A stretch of DNA of 64,000 bases. Source: Paragonimus skrjabini miyazakii. Taxonomy: Eukaryota; Platyhelminthes; Trematoda; Plagiorchiida; Troglotrematidae. Position 1 is the first letter of the stretch. Each line of letters starts with the position of its first letter. Shown here piece by piece: positions 1-11,775 of this stretch. Under the pieces are notes generated by a model. The model was not told where the DNA came from. It searched no databases and saw only the letters and a list, made by a program, of their open reading frames with translations. The DNA is taken from positions 18,418 to 82,417 of the forward strand of contig JTDE01001350.1 in NCBI GenBank assembly GCA_014338405.1. Direction: 5' to 3'. The position numbers were made by a program, and so were the translations under genes.

Positions 1-152
1 AATGAACCCAATAATATTCAATGAGATTTGGACCGGTTAGTCGACCAAGTCAGTATAACGCAATGGTTTTTACTTCCCTACAAGTTTCATCGATGAACCA
101 AGACATTATCAGTTCAGAATTCCGTGACATTTTGACAAATCAGTTTTGGCAG

Positions 153-203
153 ATTTTTTGAACTGTACTTCCATATCAAACTTTGAATCATCTGGCCGCT
201 ATG
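153..203 (+). CDS. possible internal exon, unidentified protein
   Basis: An acceptor (cagttttggcag) precedes a 51-base open segment reading FLNCTSISNFESSGRY, followed by a GTAAGA donor. It starts with two bases of a split codon and ends with one base. No family is recognised. Such short open segments between splice-like sites occur by chance, and no partner exon with matching phase was found nearby. Confidence 0.15.
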
Positions 204-789
204 GTAAGAATAGCTCTGGAAGATTAAAAGCAATCAGACGTGTTCCAAGCCAGGCTTATCCCACAACACACCTCGTATGTATACTAAAGACCAATAAGGT
301 TATGCTGCTACCAGCACCAACCATCAAGATGCGACTGTATGCACCCGAACTAATCAGCTGTTATCAGTTTTAACGATGGCTTGTTGCGGCCGTCCCCGTA
401 TCCAATCATTGCCAATGAGATCAATACACTCCGGTTAGTCAGAAAATAACTTCTTACATGAACAAAACCGCCATAACTTTGTATTATTACAGTACTCATG
501 TCATCTGTGTTTGCGTAGTGTGGTCTTCATTAACTTTCCACTATCACCTATCTGCTTGTGGACCGCCACAGGCTCATCATTTCAACGTTCCAAGTAAAGT
601 TGTAGATGCGTCCAAAGACTTCGTTGTACTGACTCCCTTTGTCCCTCTTTCGCGCTCCAATAAGATATCAACTTTTCTTGTCTTTTCTGCCAGCATACTG
701 AATCATGCGGAACTGCTGTTTGATTAATTGAATTGGCGAGTGTATTGGTGAAAAGTATTTCACAACAACTCTACAATCTTTTCAGAGGA
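204..789. other. no recognised gene
   Basis: The plus strand is open from about 458 to 727 (for example NVPSKVVDASKDFVVLTPF). This frame has no clear splice site and matches no family I know. Nothing else stands out. Confidence 0.3.
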
Positions 790-920
790 GACCCAGTTGC
801 AAAAAATCTAGACTTTGGCTGGACTCGAACCGGCGACAGGAACAGCATATCCAGACTTGATAAGTGCTTTAGTACCTGAACTACGAAACCCCGTCGGAAG
901 CTCAGAAATTTCACAATTGG
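790..920 (-). mobile_element. tRNA-derived SINE (family A), degenerate
   Basis: Read on the minus strand this is GGTTTCGTAGTTCAGG (box A region), then a variable arm, then GGTTCGAGTCCAGCC (box B), then AAGTCTAGATTTTTTGC. The order and spacing match the copies at 15.8, 28.6 and 51.7 kb. It also carries the family's upstream motif GTGAAATTTCTGAGCTTCC. Polymerase III heads of this kind are derived from tRNA. The flanks and tail show that it is a dispersed repeat and not a tRNA gene. Confidence 0.75.
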
Positions 921-1643
921 ACTTATCAGTAATTGTGCAATAAGCAGAACAACAATAGCGAATCTTATGTGAACATTTTACCACCGTGATTTCTGTTCCT
1001 AGAGTGTTTAGTACATGTGTTCAGCAATGAGCCTCACTTACTCAGTACCTACATGACGTTCGCATCGCTTTATCTATGGGTTTTTCTGATGAGAAGAACT
1101 TTACGCTTGAATGGGTGATTTCTCTGGGAATTTCGATTCGCATTTTTTCTGGTGCAGTACGCTGATCACGCAATAGTCCCAAGATCGTCAATGTGACATG
1201 AGAAGATGGGGTTTAGTAACGTTGAACCAAGAGATTGCATCTTTCCCAAGCAAACTGTTTTATCTATGTTATTGGTGAAATCAAACTGTATTGTCAGGCG
1301 TTCCCCTGTGAAACGTTGCAGCCAAAGTAGGTTGTAGCAGTAGTTTCCTGAGATAAATTTCGACAAGAGTCCATGGGCACGGTTTATGACGTCAAATTTC
1401 TTTGCATATTATTGTGTATTAGGGAGAGGGAGATTGTATAACGAAAACCATGAGTTAAGTGTGAAACTGGAATTGCGGGCGTGATGTACAACCGTACTAT
1501 GCACTAACCCGTCATTATCAACGATAAAACGAGTCTTCCGTGTACATAGAGATAAACATCTTTGTCCCAACTCAACCACTTCAACATATCGCAACAAACT
1601 GGAATTATCGGTCACATGAACAATTTTGAATACCTACTTATAG
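921..1643. other. no recognised gene
   Basis: The minus strand is open from about 1615 to 1166 with a single stop near 1410, and reads protein-like sequence such as VVHHARNSSFTLNSWFSLY. No family is recognised, so it is recorded as an open stretch only. Confidence 0.25.
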
Positions 1644-1779
1644 GATCCACTTGGTGATTGTTCCCAAGGAGATAACGTATGATGCCGGTGGTTTGTACAG
1701 GGTGGTGCCAGATCGTCCAAACATTCTGCCGATCGGAATGAGAGATTCGCCGGCTAAGTACACTCAAACGGCCACCTAA
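1644..1779 (+). CDS. possible terminal exon, unidentified protein
   Basis: An acceptor (tacctacttatag) is followed by a 44-codon frame ending in TAA, with protein-like composition such as VIVPKEITYDAGGLYRVVPD. No AATAAA lies close downstream and the partner exons are unknown. The reverse strand is also open here, so strand choice is uncertain. Confidence 0.2.
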
Positions 1780-2235
1780 TATTGGTAACTGTGTCCATGT
1801 ACGTATCGACTTATACTTATCGGCGTTTTTACTGATTGATTAGCACATGACAGCTGTGTGTATCTGTTTGACCCATGTTTTCCGTTTTGTAATTTTCAAT
1901 TATGTATTACACATTTGATAATATGCAGAGGAATTTACCTGGCCGTTAACTGTATACATTTACTTTTCTGTCTGTTCTATCAAGGTAACTTAGTTCGAGT
2001 TACATCTTAGAGAAGTTGCATGGCTCGTTCCAGATACATTAGAACGACAAACAGATGTGTCCATTTACTCTGAACCACACTAAACAAACAGCCTGAAAAT
2101 GCGTTCTATCATGGATTCATATGAACTTTTGAAAGCTAGAAAGTCCTTCGAAATTTTGGAACTGTTTTCGCGTCTGTAGAAAATATAAAAATTTGAATTT
2201 ACAGTGTGCATAAAAAAAATACTGTCTAGTTCTAG

Positions 2236-2288
2236 GACTAGTCGCTATGATGTATTCAACGTTGCCTCTACCGAGGACCGATTACAAT
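2236..2288 (+). CDS. possible exon, in phase with the exon at 2553
   Basis: An acceptor (gtctagttctag) is followed by an open segment containing two consecutive ATG codons at 2247 and 2250 and reading YSTLPLPRTDYN. It ends at a GTGAGT donor on a codon boundary. The next candidate exon begins on a codon boundary, so the two are compatible. The 2402-2501 assembly gap lies in the putative intron. Function is unknown. Confidence 0.25.
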
Positions 2289-2401
2289 GTGAGTAGGCTG
2301 TACTCAACTACTCTATTATTACTTTCGATCATCACTTCTGTAACTGTATCACAGTTCTGCTGCAGTTCTAACATGTTTGTGCGGTAAACGCACTCATAAG
2401 C

Positions 2402-2501
2402 NNNNNNNNNNNNNNNNNNNNNNNNNNNNNNNNNNNNNNNNNNNNNNNNNNNNNNNNNNNNNNNNNNNNNNNNNNNNNNNNNNNNNNNNNNNNNNNNNNN
2501 N
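2402..2501. other. assembly gap, 100 N
   Basis: There are exactly 100 N, the usual placeholder for a scaffold gap of unknown length. Confidence 0.97.
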
Positions 2502-2552
2502 GTACTAGTGGCACGTGTCCTCTTATACTAGCCGTTCTTGTTGATTGGCCAG

Positions 2553-2707
2553 TTTGCTGCCTATGAGGAATGTAAGAGATCTCGGACGTTCAGTGTGCTG
2601 CAACATCACCTGGACGGAATAATATCCAATTATCATCAGCCGTTTATCTTTGGTCAATTAAAGGAGTCCTGTGGTAATTCTCTCATCAAGGCGGAAACAT
2701 GTGATGG
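2553..2707 (+). CDS. likely internal exon, unidentified protein
   Basis: The acceptor cttgttgattggccag precedes 51 open codons, and a strong GTAAGT donor follows at 2708. The peptide includes FAAYEECKRSRTFSVLQHHL and FGQLKESCGNSLIKAETCDG, with a mixed, protein-like composition rather than the runs of hydrophobic and Asn/Lys residues usual in chance AT-rich frames. It is phase-compatible with the exon at 2236. I do not recognise the family. It could be a cysteine-containing secreted or membrane protein, which is speculation. Confidence 0.35.
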
Positions 2708-3537
2708 GTAAGTGGGTTTTCATCGTTACTAAATAACTATTCCTACTTCATTGTAACTCAACTTAGTGTAGTTACAGGTGGCTGTACAATGGTGCATAAA
2801 ATGTTCCTAAGGAGTCACAGCAAAAGAGGGATAATCTGTTTTATTCGACTATTTGAAGACTAAAACGAACACTCAAGGGACACACGGAATGCCGTTGCCA
2901 TCTTACCTATTGTTGTTTTCAATGTTTCAATACGCTGTTGTGAGCGTATTTACGTGGGTGGGTCTGGTGTGTCGAATCAACGTGAGTCAACGATATTGTT
3001 AACAAGAACAAGTCCAAGTCCATTGAGTTTACAGATGCCAAAGTTCACAAGCGTGTCTCATTGATCACAAACAGTAATTGTTCATCGATTATTAGGTTTG
3101 TTCCTCTATTCGTGCGTAATTAAACTTTCATATTACTCAGATTGTCTATTATGCCACTTTATCTCCGAACGCACTCCTGGTCGACTTTAAAATAACCACG
3201 GTTCTAATGAATTTCACTTTTCTGTCTTCATTTACAATCTTGTCACCTGTGTTTATCTCTTGAAATACTGGTTCTCGGAATTTGTCAGTATTTGCACTAT
3301 CTGCCTTGGTCCATTCCTGTTTAGGAAGATGGACGTGTTTTTTTATCTGGTAGATCAAATCCTGTGGGAGAACACGGCTCATTCTTGCGCTCGGTAGAAG
3401 GTACTACTTTAGCCTCAAGGTGTGCTTGAATTTTGATCTGACACAGACAGGCTTTGGAACTACGCTGGCACACATTCTGTAAGCTGTCCAAGACCTACTA
3501 TTGCAATGGCGTCTTGGGAATCACTTCGATTTGTCAG

Positions 3538-3586
3538 CTTCCATAAACCAGCCCCTTTTGTGGTGTGTTCAGTTGGTGGTTGTCTT
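3538..3586 (+). CDS. possible exon linking 2553-2707 to 3729-3785
   Basis: The phase left open by the exon at 2553 (two bases, GG) is completed by an exon starting at 3538 and reading FHKPAPFVVCSVGGCL. It leaves a codon boundary at a weak GTATTA donor, which matches the phase-0 start of the terminal exon at 3729. An alternative join uses the acceptor at 3035 and stops after 13 codons. Phase agreement is the only argument. Confidence 0.15.
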
Positions 3587-3728
3587 GTATTATTGTTACT
3601 CTAGGTCTGATGTAAGCAGCCTTGTGGCAAATAACTGAAAAGGAAGTCGTTCGCGATACTTACTATGGTTACTATCAATATTGTTTAGAGAATTGTTGCA
3701 CTTTTCTTCAAATTACTTTCCTTAATAG

Positions 3729-3785
3729 CTTGGTGATGAAACACAATCTGGAAGGCACCAAAGTGATGATGCTTATCGTGATTAG
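3729..3785 (+). CDS. possible terminal exon with poly(A) signal
   Basis: A strongly pyrimidine-rich acceptor (caaattactttccttaatag) precedes LGDETQSGRHQSDDAYRD and a TAG stop at 3783. A canonical AATAAA lies 10 bases past the stop, at 3795-3800. The acidic, hydrophilic C-terminus and the closeness of the poly(A) signal make this one of the better host-gene candidates here. Together with 2236, 2553 and perhaps 3538 it would form a small plus-strand gene. The product is unknown. Confidence 0.35.
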   Translation, partial: LGDETQSGRHQSDDAYRD

Positions 3786-3800
3786 CAGTCAGTGAATAAA

Positions 3801-5490
3801 ATATTAATATTGTGAATTTCAAAGCTATATCCTATTTTCGTCAAGCTTACATGGGCTGTTGTACTTTGTTTTGATGAATCAATTAAAGAATTCAAAACAT
3901 AAGCTCACTTTGCGGCCCTGTACCTACTTACGGACATGTCATTGATTGAGTCGAACAGTTCGTTGCTGGTGTAGTTTAATTGCTTTTTCAACGAGAGCCC
4001 CTTTTTTATTAGTAACTCCGTGGCGAACATTTCTTTTGTATATCTTATAGCTCCCAAAATAATATTAATTTGCTCGTTTGAAAACTAACTACTCACTAGC
4101 TTCCAGTAGAAAAATGTTACGCACAAATAATTTCCAACGATGACATGAACGTATAAGAGGACGGAACTGGTAGATACCGAATATCATGTCGGCATTCCAG
4201 CACAAAATAATCACCGGTAATGTGTATAGCTGGTTGGCAGAGTGCGGTATAGAACAAAAAGTGCTAATCAAACGTGGCAGAGAACATGTGGGCTATGTTT
4301 TTCGGTTATTGATTGTCCAAGGTTTAACCATAGTTGTATCAGCACATATAATGCTGGCGTAACATAGCTGACCACGATCACTTCATCGAACCAAAGTGGA
4401 CACGGATTAGTGTGATGCGCCATAGTCCTGAGTTTCAAATCCAGATCAATCGGATAACGTGTTTTCGATAAATTGCTGCGATTACCGAAGCCGGAGGTGT
4501 GAGTGCAATTAGAATAAACGATATGGGGTACGCAGTCCCTTTCTACGCCGAGCTTAGAAGGTGGTCTCTCATTCTAGAATTCAAGGAGCCGTTAGTGCAA
4601 CGGATGTTACTTTCGCTACAGTCACACACATTAATAAATGTAGTGTGCGCTGACGCCATTATATTGCACTTTCTATTCCAGAGTAACGGTAACTCGTGAG
4701 TTCGGTCATTGATCACAATTTCATTTATCTTATCACTTCATTTCATTGACGAGACTAATCACCTCGTAGTTTTAACCAACACATGGTCTACTGGAGACTT
4801 CCCATTTTTAATGTTGGTGACTATGCCTGTTATTGTTCGTCGCTGGCTGTCCCTTAGTGAATCGCAGCGGACATTTGTTTTCATGAAACGTAGCTGTGAA
4901 CAATTAGAAGTTACAACAGACCAGTAAATAGGCACGTCTGACTCATATAAACTAGGTACTTGATGATTTTCTTTTTCTTGTAAAGTTGATGTAGTTTAAG
5001 ATCACTGACTAGTTCAACCTAGTATTCGATAATCCGACTCCTTTCTACTGCTATCGACAACGATGCCTAAATAAAATAAACACTATTCACAAGTGCATGA
5101 CCCATTTATTCGTCCCACCACATAATCTCTTTACGAAAGTTATCTAAACTTGAAGGTGCTGACAGTATAAAGCCCATATAGTAATGTGACCAAAATTTAT
5201 TTCGGCATTAGTCATTCTGTTAGTGACGTGAAAAAGTCGGCGGACAGACGTTTCACCGGACTCCCCATAGCTGTTTTTATTGATTTTCAGAGAGGCCGTA
5301 TCTTGGAGATTGAATCTGCTGTTCACCACGCAATTTCAATGGCCCCCTTAATAAGTGGTACGTCAAAGGCGTAGCTCTCAGTTAGTCTGTAGCTAATTTT
5401 TATAATCTTATGTGGTAGAACACTTATAAATGAAAACTACACGTTTACTGAACAATTAAATAAACAGAACTGGTCTTTCAGGCCGTACGC
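3801..5490. other. no recognised gene
   Basis: A plus-strand frame is open from about 4469 to 4699 (containing RINDMGYAVPFYAELRRW), but it has no clear acceptor and matches no family I know. The rest is AT-rich, with no repeat recognised from elsewhere in the window. Confidence 0.3.
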
Positions 5491-5494
5491 GTCA

Positions 5495-5925
5495 GACCTT
5501 CAAGTCAACTGTCCAGGTCTGTATCAGTTGCGTAACAAGTCTCAGTATGAGAGGGGCATCAAGTTTACGCATTCTGGTTAAACCATACACTTACGGTGCT
5601 AATGAACTTCAGGTGATTCGAATGAACCGTACTATCAATTGTTTGATGTTGTAGAGGCAATTCGAGGCGTTACGTCATTTAGTTTTCCATATAAGTTATC
5701 TTTTAACCCTTTCGTTTTGTTTGGATCTGCGCTGATCCCTCAGTATGAGCGGCATCTTCTGAATATAACCCTCTTTGTTCATAACTACGATACTGGAAGA
5801 TGAATCTGGCTTCAACACGGTAGCATTATTAGCTTTTAGTTTGTTGCGAGCTTTAAAGCGATGAACTTTGAGGACATTTTCATCCCTTGTAGATGCCATG
5901 TTAAGAAGTTGAAACATAGTTCACT
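5495..5925 (-). pseudogene. Penelope-like element fragment: N-terminal reverse transcriptase region
   Basis: Penelope-like elements encode a reverse transcriptase that is related to telomerase and usually fused to a GIY-YIG endonuclease. The minus-strand frame 5917-5696 reads NATVLKPDSSSSIVVMNKEG, then YIQKM. This matches the family's conserved segment of the type ..KPDKG..VVIMN..DY..KM, with the KPDKG motif altered to KPDSS. Further along the same strand, near 5600, comes LAP, a stop, and VYGLTRMRKLDAPL, which corresponds to the family's YGLPK.HK....LRPI block. Several stops and frame changes separate the blocks. The palm and endonuclease domains are absent, so this is an inactive fragment. 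Confidence 0.65.
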
Positions 5926-7793
5926 CGCAGTCAAAGTGAAGTAGAGCTAAATGTTTGTTTACTCGTAGAGTTTGGTTTAGGTTTGATCCGTCCAAAGTTA
6001 ATAACACTTCTTAACTGCTTTCGTATTGTGTTTTTCGAGTATTGCATGCGCAGTAAAGCATGAAGTATTGTCTGTTCTGTTCTCTTTAGTAAGGCAGATA
6101 TATAGTAGTAAGTTGGAAGCAGGTTGTGTCCAGTGGGTTGTTTTTTAAACGGTGATGTAACATATTTGATTCGGACTTCTTTTCAGACCAGATAACCCAA
6201 TTACAAACTTAGAAACGCGGTAAACATCATTACGGCGGCATCTCTGATAAGCAAGCACCTCCTGGAAGGATTGTTTTAGTTCAATCCCTTGAAGTGTTGA
6301 TTAGAATGATCACCTCCCTAGTCCATACGGCGACCACCGATGTGGCGTTCACAACTTGTTTACTGCGGCCATTGCCATGCATGATCATAATTCCAGCTAC
6401 CGGGCTAAACAAAGTTTGTTCTGTTGGCTATTCTTCCTAAAAGATTTACCTTAATGAGTTGAATGACGCTCATTAGGCCTGAAAACGACTCCAACCACAA
6501 GAACCGTTGCTAATTCGGTGCACAGAGGCTGTGATATCCGAGTAGAAAAGTAGGATTTTCATCTGGTTAGGCATTTTGGAACAATGAATATTATAAGTGA
6601 AATAAACTGGTTGTACTGCTATTCCATATCACGTTGGACTTGAGGACGGTATTTGACAGCCAAACGCAAAAAATACTACTTTTATGAGGCCGAAATAAAA
6701 CGGTACATGATTGAGTTGTGAGCCAGAAAATTATTTCTTACCTGTAAGAAAAATTTGCAAAATTTGAACAGAAGCGCACGCAAACAGTCATAAATTGGAA
6801 AACGGAAGTAAATAAAACGGTTTATTGCCCGCCAGATTTTGTTGCATTTCATCAGGTACGTAATGTGGTGTGATTGTTTATATGGCGATCAAAAAACGTT
6901 ACCGATAAAAAGTGCAAGACCACGCCCACAACCACAGTCGGTTGGTGGCATCCGTTTCGGATTAGTCTGTCACAGTGACCGAAACCAAAGGAAGTCATCA
7001 CAAATGGCTTGTGTTGCATCTCTTGCAGTTGCACTCGCTTACTACCTGTCTCGTGTAAACCAGAAAGAACAAGATCAGGAGATGTGTGAGTGATCACCTT
7101 TGTATTCTACCGGGCAGTGCTAGCTGGTTAGATGGTGGGCTAGCGTGAGAGTGAAACTTCTATCTCTCAGAAGAAGCTAGAGACTCCGATGGTAAGATCT
7201 AAACAGGAAAGAAACATTGAAAATACAAGGCAAGAAGTAGTTCAATATGGAAGGGCATATTGTTGCACCCTAGGTAGGGAGAAGAAAAGGAGCAAAAATG
7301 TAAAACTGTACTGAAAAACGAACAAGACACCCATCATACAATGCACCAACAAAGCTGAAGAAGAGAATGAATAGAAGGCCATCATGGTCCATTTTCCTGA
7401 ATGGCAGAATGACTGACATGTTAAGCGATGGCGGCCATTGGTTGGTATGGATGAAGGAAGATACAGCTGATAAAATTTACTTGAGTTTAGCGTACTGGTC
7501 CTCTCTTCGCCCCGACGGTGTACTACGAGTAGGCTGATAGCCTAACAATCCGAGACGCCTAACGTATTCGCGATCCCATTAATCGCAACGTCATATAGTC
7601 ATGTCATCACGACCTATGTCACCTAGGTTTCTTTACGTATCGCACGCTTCAATTCATGGCCACCTAACTGTTACTTATTTAACCTTCGGACACCAGTCCA
7701 GTTGGTATTTCTTTAGATCATCAGGTTCAAGATCAAGTCCTATTAAAACCTAAAATCTATGTTACAACGCGAAAGACTTGCCTGGATAACATG
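5926..7793. other. no recognised gene; possible short exons
   Basis: Two short open segments sit between splice-like sites: 6187-6219, and 7028-7084 (the latter after tgttgcatctcttgcag and before GTGAGT). They are too short to support a gene. No repeat from elsewhere in the window was recognised. Confidence 0.25.
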
Positions 7794-8048
7794 CTAGTAT
7801 CTCAGTTTTCGACCATCAGGATTTCGCTTATCTGCTTTCACTTGTCGGCACACTGCCTGATTCGGAACCCGGTATACGTGTTCCAGCCAATGAAACTGTT
7901 TGAGCATCAGCACGGCTTCAGTCCTGTCCGCTGACTTAAGTACTCGGTGTTCGGAATAATGTCCGACCATCGAATACCCAAGTTGCGTCCTAGACATTTC
8001 AAACAGAAACGAAACAGGTAACGCACATTCTGCTTGCACAATACTCAA
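7794..8048 (-). pseudogene. LINE ORF2 C-terminal region
   Basis: The open frame contains LKSADRTEAVLMLKQFHWLE then HVYRVPNQAVCRQV. It corresponds to the post-reverse-transcriptase block L.RAG..SIEAML...QLRW.GHV.RMP..RLP.QV found in this LINE group. It has no role on its own and marks the 3' end of the coding part of the element. Confidence 0.6.
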
Positions 8049-8499
8049 GCTTCACTGCCATATTACAACGTAGACAGCACCGTTGAGCTGCATAGAAGCA
8101 GCTTTGTTGTCCACCTTCAGACTGCAGTTCTTCTTTACACGCATTTCAAGATGTCTGAAAGCAGCAATACCTTCGTCATACGAGCTATCGACTCACGGTC
8201 CACGGAGAGATCTGTCGGCAGATTGTTACCCAAATAGCATCAGTCCGTGCAGCTATCGACAATGTCTTTATTGATGCGGATTCATGGTGTATGCACAGCA
8301 CCCCCATTCAGAGAAGGCCAGAAGACAAAAAAACCCGTTAACTGTACTTAAGTCCAAATCACCGCAGTCGCGAAAGTGATGACCCGTCGTTGAAATTCAT
8401 CCTCGTTACGTTCAGCTGGCGGATTATCACCTGGAACCAACAGCATAGTTCAATTGCGCAATCGACTTGGGGCACCAAAACATTGAATATACAACTGTG

Positions 8500-9000
8500 A
8501 AACCGTTCTCAGAGTTCTGAAGAGCAACTGTGAACATTGCGGGCAAACATAAAGAGGGTTGGAGCTAGGACACAGCCCTACTTCACGTCAGTAGTAAAGT
8601 CAAAATCGCCAGAGGTCAAACCACACGACTGCACCTTCGCCATCATACCTACGAGCAACTTTGCAATTAAACTAACAATTTCTCCTGGACACACAAACTT
8701 ACCAAGCACTGCATACAAAGCCGCACGCTTCATGGAGTCAAACACTTCGATGAACTTCACAAACGGCGCGTACAGTAGCCGGTTACGTTCATGGCACTTT
8801 TTTCAGATTTGTTGAACAGCACACAATATATCGAGCGTACTTCGACTCACTCGAAATCCACACTCACAAACATAGGTTTTTAGTACTTTTGCATTTATTC
8901 GCTTCAGCAGAATTCTTGCAAGCACCTTTTTAGCAAAGGTCAACAACCTGATTCTTCGATAAATGTTGATGGATTGCTTGCTCTCCGTGCCCATAAACAA
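8500..9000 (-). pseudogene. LINE reverse transcriptase domain, broken
   Basis: Frame 9000-8803 reads YRRIRLLTFAKKVLARILLK then CECGFRVSRSTLDILCAVQQ, which is the NYRGISLL..AGKI.ARILL...QCGFR..R.T.D.IF..RQ block. After a stop, FVKFIEVFDSMKRAAL replaces the motif A block FVDLTKAFDTVNR, so the catalytic Asp has become Lys. Then come GMMAKV, a stop, and GCVLAPTLF (motif B region). No intact motif C (YADD or FADD) was found. Confidence 0.75.
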
Positions 9001-9731
9001 TGAGACTTTTAGGGACTGCTGCTTTCTCTCAGATGGAGTGTACTAACCGGGGCAAAGAACTTTCCAAAACTGGGATGCCATTCTTCGGACGTTTCTCTGG
9101 CAATTCGCTTTGCGTTTCAAAGTTGTCCAACAGCCTTCTGAATCTCTGCTAAATCTGTGGGATGATCAGGTGAAGTTTTGACACCTTGTTGTGTCAGACT
9201 TTTCACGGTCTCCCAGTCAATGGTAGTCGACCAATTCAGTTGGCCATACTAATGGTTGCACTAGATTTTCATTATGCCTTCTGGTTGAATGCACAAAATT
9301 CACAGTTCATCTCAGTCACTGTTTTGTTAAACTGGACGGATAGACCAGTAGTCGCTTTCAGCGACTAGTAAACATCCTTGTGTTGTCGGCGATCAGCTTA
9401 GCTCTGCATCAACTCATCTTGCTTACTTCCAACAGACGTCCATAATTCTGTGAAGTTATTCGACGAGGGAACGTGGGTCTTTTGGCCTCACTATCCCGGT
9501 CGATTATGGAAACCACAAACGCTACATTCTTCTCCTGCATCAAGTTGGAGATGACTGGATTTTTGTCGTGGTGCTGTTGTGGCTATGGGTACTTCCTGAC
9601 CCGATGTTGACTATCATGGTCTATTCTTTGAAGTGTTTTCATACGCCCTCAAGGGTAGTGAATAGAGAAGCGTCTTTAAGACGAACAGCTACTGCACGTT
9701 AAAAAGTGGTCTTCCATTCTCAATGGTGTAA

Positions 9732-10073
9732 TCATTTAACAACCAGTTTCTGCCGGTTTCTGGATGATCCACAATAAACGGGCCTGCAGACGTGAATAAA
9801 CAATTTGGTCCTTACCAGCCTATGGTCTGTGATACAGTCAACCCAGCGCCTCACTCGCGTAATACGCAGTTCATCAATGCCACACTGTCGCACGATTACG
9901 TAGTCAAGCAAATGGTGATGACTGCTTCGTTGGTGAGTCCAGGTCGTGATACAACTTGCATCGAGCTGGAATCGGATGTTTGTGATAGCTAATCCGTGAG
10001 TGGCGCACAGGTGGAGCGGAAGTTCACCATTCTCGTTGACTGAACCAATGCCGTGGGGTCCGATGAATCCCAT
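9732..10073 (-). pseudogene. LINE endonuclease domain, C-terminal half
   Basis: A 113-codon frame reads GFIGPHGIGSVNENGELPLH, TTWTHQRSSHHHLLDYVIVR and CITDHRLVRTKL. These correspond to the G..G.HG.G..N.NG..LL, TW.HPRS....LDYVLVR and TDHRLV motifs of LINE endonucleases, and the catalytic DH pair is kept. The upstream GDFNARVG block is degraded to WVASVGE. This is the best preserved part of the element. Confidence 0.75.
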
Positions 10074-10177
10074 TCAGACTATCGACTCGCCCACTGAGGC
10101 CACCCAGAACAAACAATCGGTAACACACCGCTGTTAGGCGGCTCAGGGCGGACAGTTGACTATAGAACCCATCGTTT

Positions 10178-10749
10178 TAATCATCGATGTGACGTAGTTA
10201 GGCTATAAATACTAAGGAGTGTATTTGATTTACCTCGATCAGGTCGCAGGCATATGGACATGATTCGACTGCTGATGCTGTACGGCTCGCCTATTCTCAA
10301 ATTATTGATGCGGTCAGCTACTGCGAAACAGACACCGTGCTCTCAAGCACTATAAGCCGCGTATCCTATCCAGCACCCACTTCTCGAAGCACAGCTTGGT
10401 ATGCAATCCTTGTCTCATTCAAAGCTGTGATATCGGTGCCGCAGCGGCCAAATTCCATGGCGATCAGTGCAACGCGGTGTTCCTGCCATTCGGTGCTGCA
10501 TCGATCCAGGGGCGTGCACATATCTCGTCCCAACGGACAACGAGTTACAACTATGGACATTTCTAAGACTGACACGTGGGACCACAGATTAAGTCTCTGA
10601 CCCATTAGCCTGACCTTCGTGATGAAAGGAAATACGGTTTTGTTGGGGAACTCCACCTGGAACGTCTGACGCCGTAGTCTAACCTTCGAGGCAACGGGAT
10701 GAAGGTTTTTGGTAGACCCTACCCAATGCCTCTGACTAGAAAGTCTCAC
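10178..10749 (-). pseudogene. LINE endonuclease domain, N-terminal half
   Basis: The frame 10749-10366 contains EHRVALIAMEFGRCGTDITA, then LNETRIAYQAVLREVGAG. This matches the ERRTALVA.EL.RY.IDI.ALSETR motif with the catalytic Glu of the NETR motif kept. After one stop the same frame continues with EHGVCFAVADRINNL and SISSRIMSICL, corresponding to HGVGFAI..SL and I.ERLM.LR. The family cuts target DNA for target-primed reverse transcription. The copy is broken by stops. Confidence 0.75.
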
Positions 10750-11404
10750 TCACTTGGTAGTGAGGGGCTAACCCAGGCTGGGGGCGTGGTGAATATGACG
10801 TTGACGATTCATTCCGATTACAGCCACGCGTTGTAGATGTATGGTGACCTACATCAAGCTTTTGAGATAACAATAATACCCCGGTGGCCATGGTGAACCC
10901 TTGTCGTTCGGAGTACTCTTTGTTTGAAAGTACTTTTTTAACTCTGCTTCTTGATACGGAAAGCATCAAAGCTACAATTCTAAATATAGCTCTTCTGTAC
11001 TGGTGAATTCGTATTCCTGTTCAAGCATCCTTACACAATCAGTAGTGCGATGTACAATCCTCTGATTGCATCTGCTTGCCGTCTGACTGCTCCCTCTTGG
11101 CCTATCTGTCAGGGTTGAATGTGAAAGGACGAAGGTCCTAGTCAGCATAGCCCACCGGCTCAATACAACACACAAGCCTGACCATCACGCCAAGGTAGCA
11201 GAAAAAGTTAGGTCACACCCACGCACACAACCTCCGCATGCACACACGAGTAATGAAACTGTCCACTGACCAGGGCAGCTTAAGACTGATGACCATGTCT
11301 TTCTGTTGACAAATCAATGACTGTAACCTGTGAATAGCAGGAATGTACCTCGATTATGTCTGGAGCTGGTCTATGCTATGCTTTCGGTGAGCATTGGTTG
11401 ATTT

Positions 11405-11775
11405 TCAAACGTTCATCCACTAGACAGTATCAAAATACTTCTTACGTCTACAACGTGGTCACGAAATATGAAGACCTTGACTGCTCCATTGAGCAAAGTG
11501 GGTAGGTGTCGCCTGCCTGGATGGGGTCCCCGTGATCACTCAAACCGCTGGTTAGAGACGCTATCCGAGATGGCGTTGTGTCGCAGTCAATGGCGGACCT
11601 GTCCATACCATTTCTAATTCTTCCTGTTAGCCTTCTCTCATTAATTTTCAGCCTCCTCAGTAACTTTTTCTTCTAGGATATTCTACGTCACTGTTGAGGT
11701 GAGCGGCGGCCCGAGCCACAGTACCTTTTGGTCAGGCTCATGGCTGTTATGATTATTGATTGATTGATTACGTCT
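11405..11775 (+). mobile_element. RTE-like LINE, 5'-truncated 3' end
   Basis: An almost intact C-terminal frame at 11477-11617 reads LSKVGRCRLPGWGPRD then SNRWLETLSEMALCRSQW, ending in TAA. Its untranslated tail (gaggtgagcggcggcccgag onward) is shared with 33.1 kb, and it finishes in an ATTG simple repeat at about 11753-11772. Truncation at the 5' end and a simple-repeat tail are the usual outcome of target-primed insertion. It is a different family from the LINE next to it at 7.8-11 kb. The lack of stops suggests it is younger than its neighbours. Confidence 0.8.

Larger units (their letters stand above)
7794..10970 (-). mobile_element. non-LTR retrotransposon (LINE), near full length, heavily mutated
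   Basis: On the minus strand, an apurinic-type endonuclease (about 10750-9730), a reverse transcriptase (about 9000-8500) and a C-terminal region (about 8050-7794) follow each other in the order expected of a LINE ORF2. They are separated by stops and frameshifts. The first 220 bases (10970-10750) look like a 5' leader. The endonuclease resembles the group often annotated as craniofacial development protein 2-like in flatworm genomes. This is a different lineage from the LINE at 30.4-33.2 kb, whose protein motifs differ. I cannot fix the clade. The element cannot be autonomous, because the catalytic Asp of reverse transcriptase motif A is lost. Confidence 0.8.

Noticed and set aside
1080..1120. 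CTGATGA with a 14-base spacer on the plus strand
   Set aside because: The second core box reads TTGA instead of GAAA, stem II does not pair, and no stem I or tRNA head is present.
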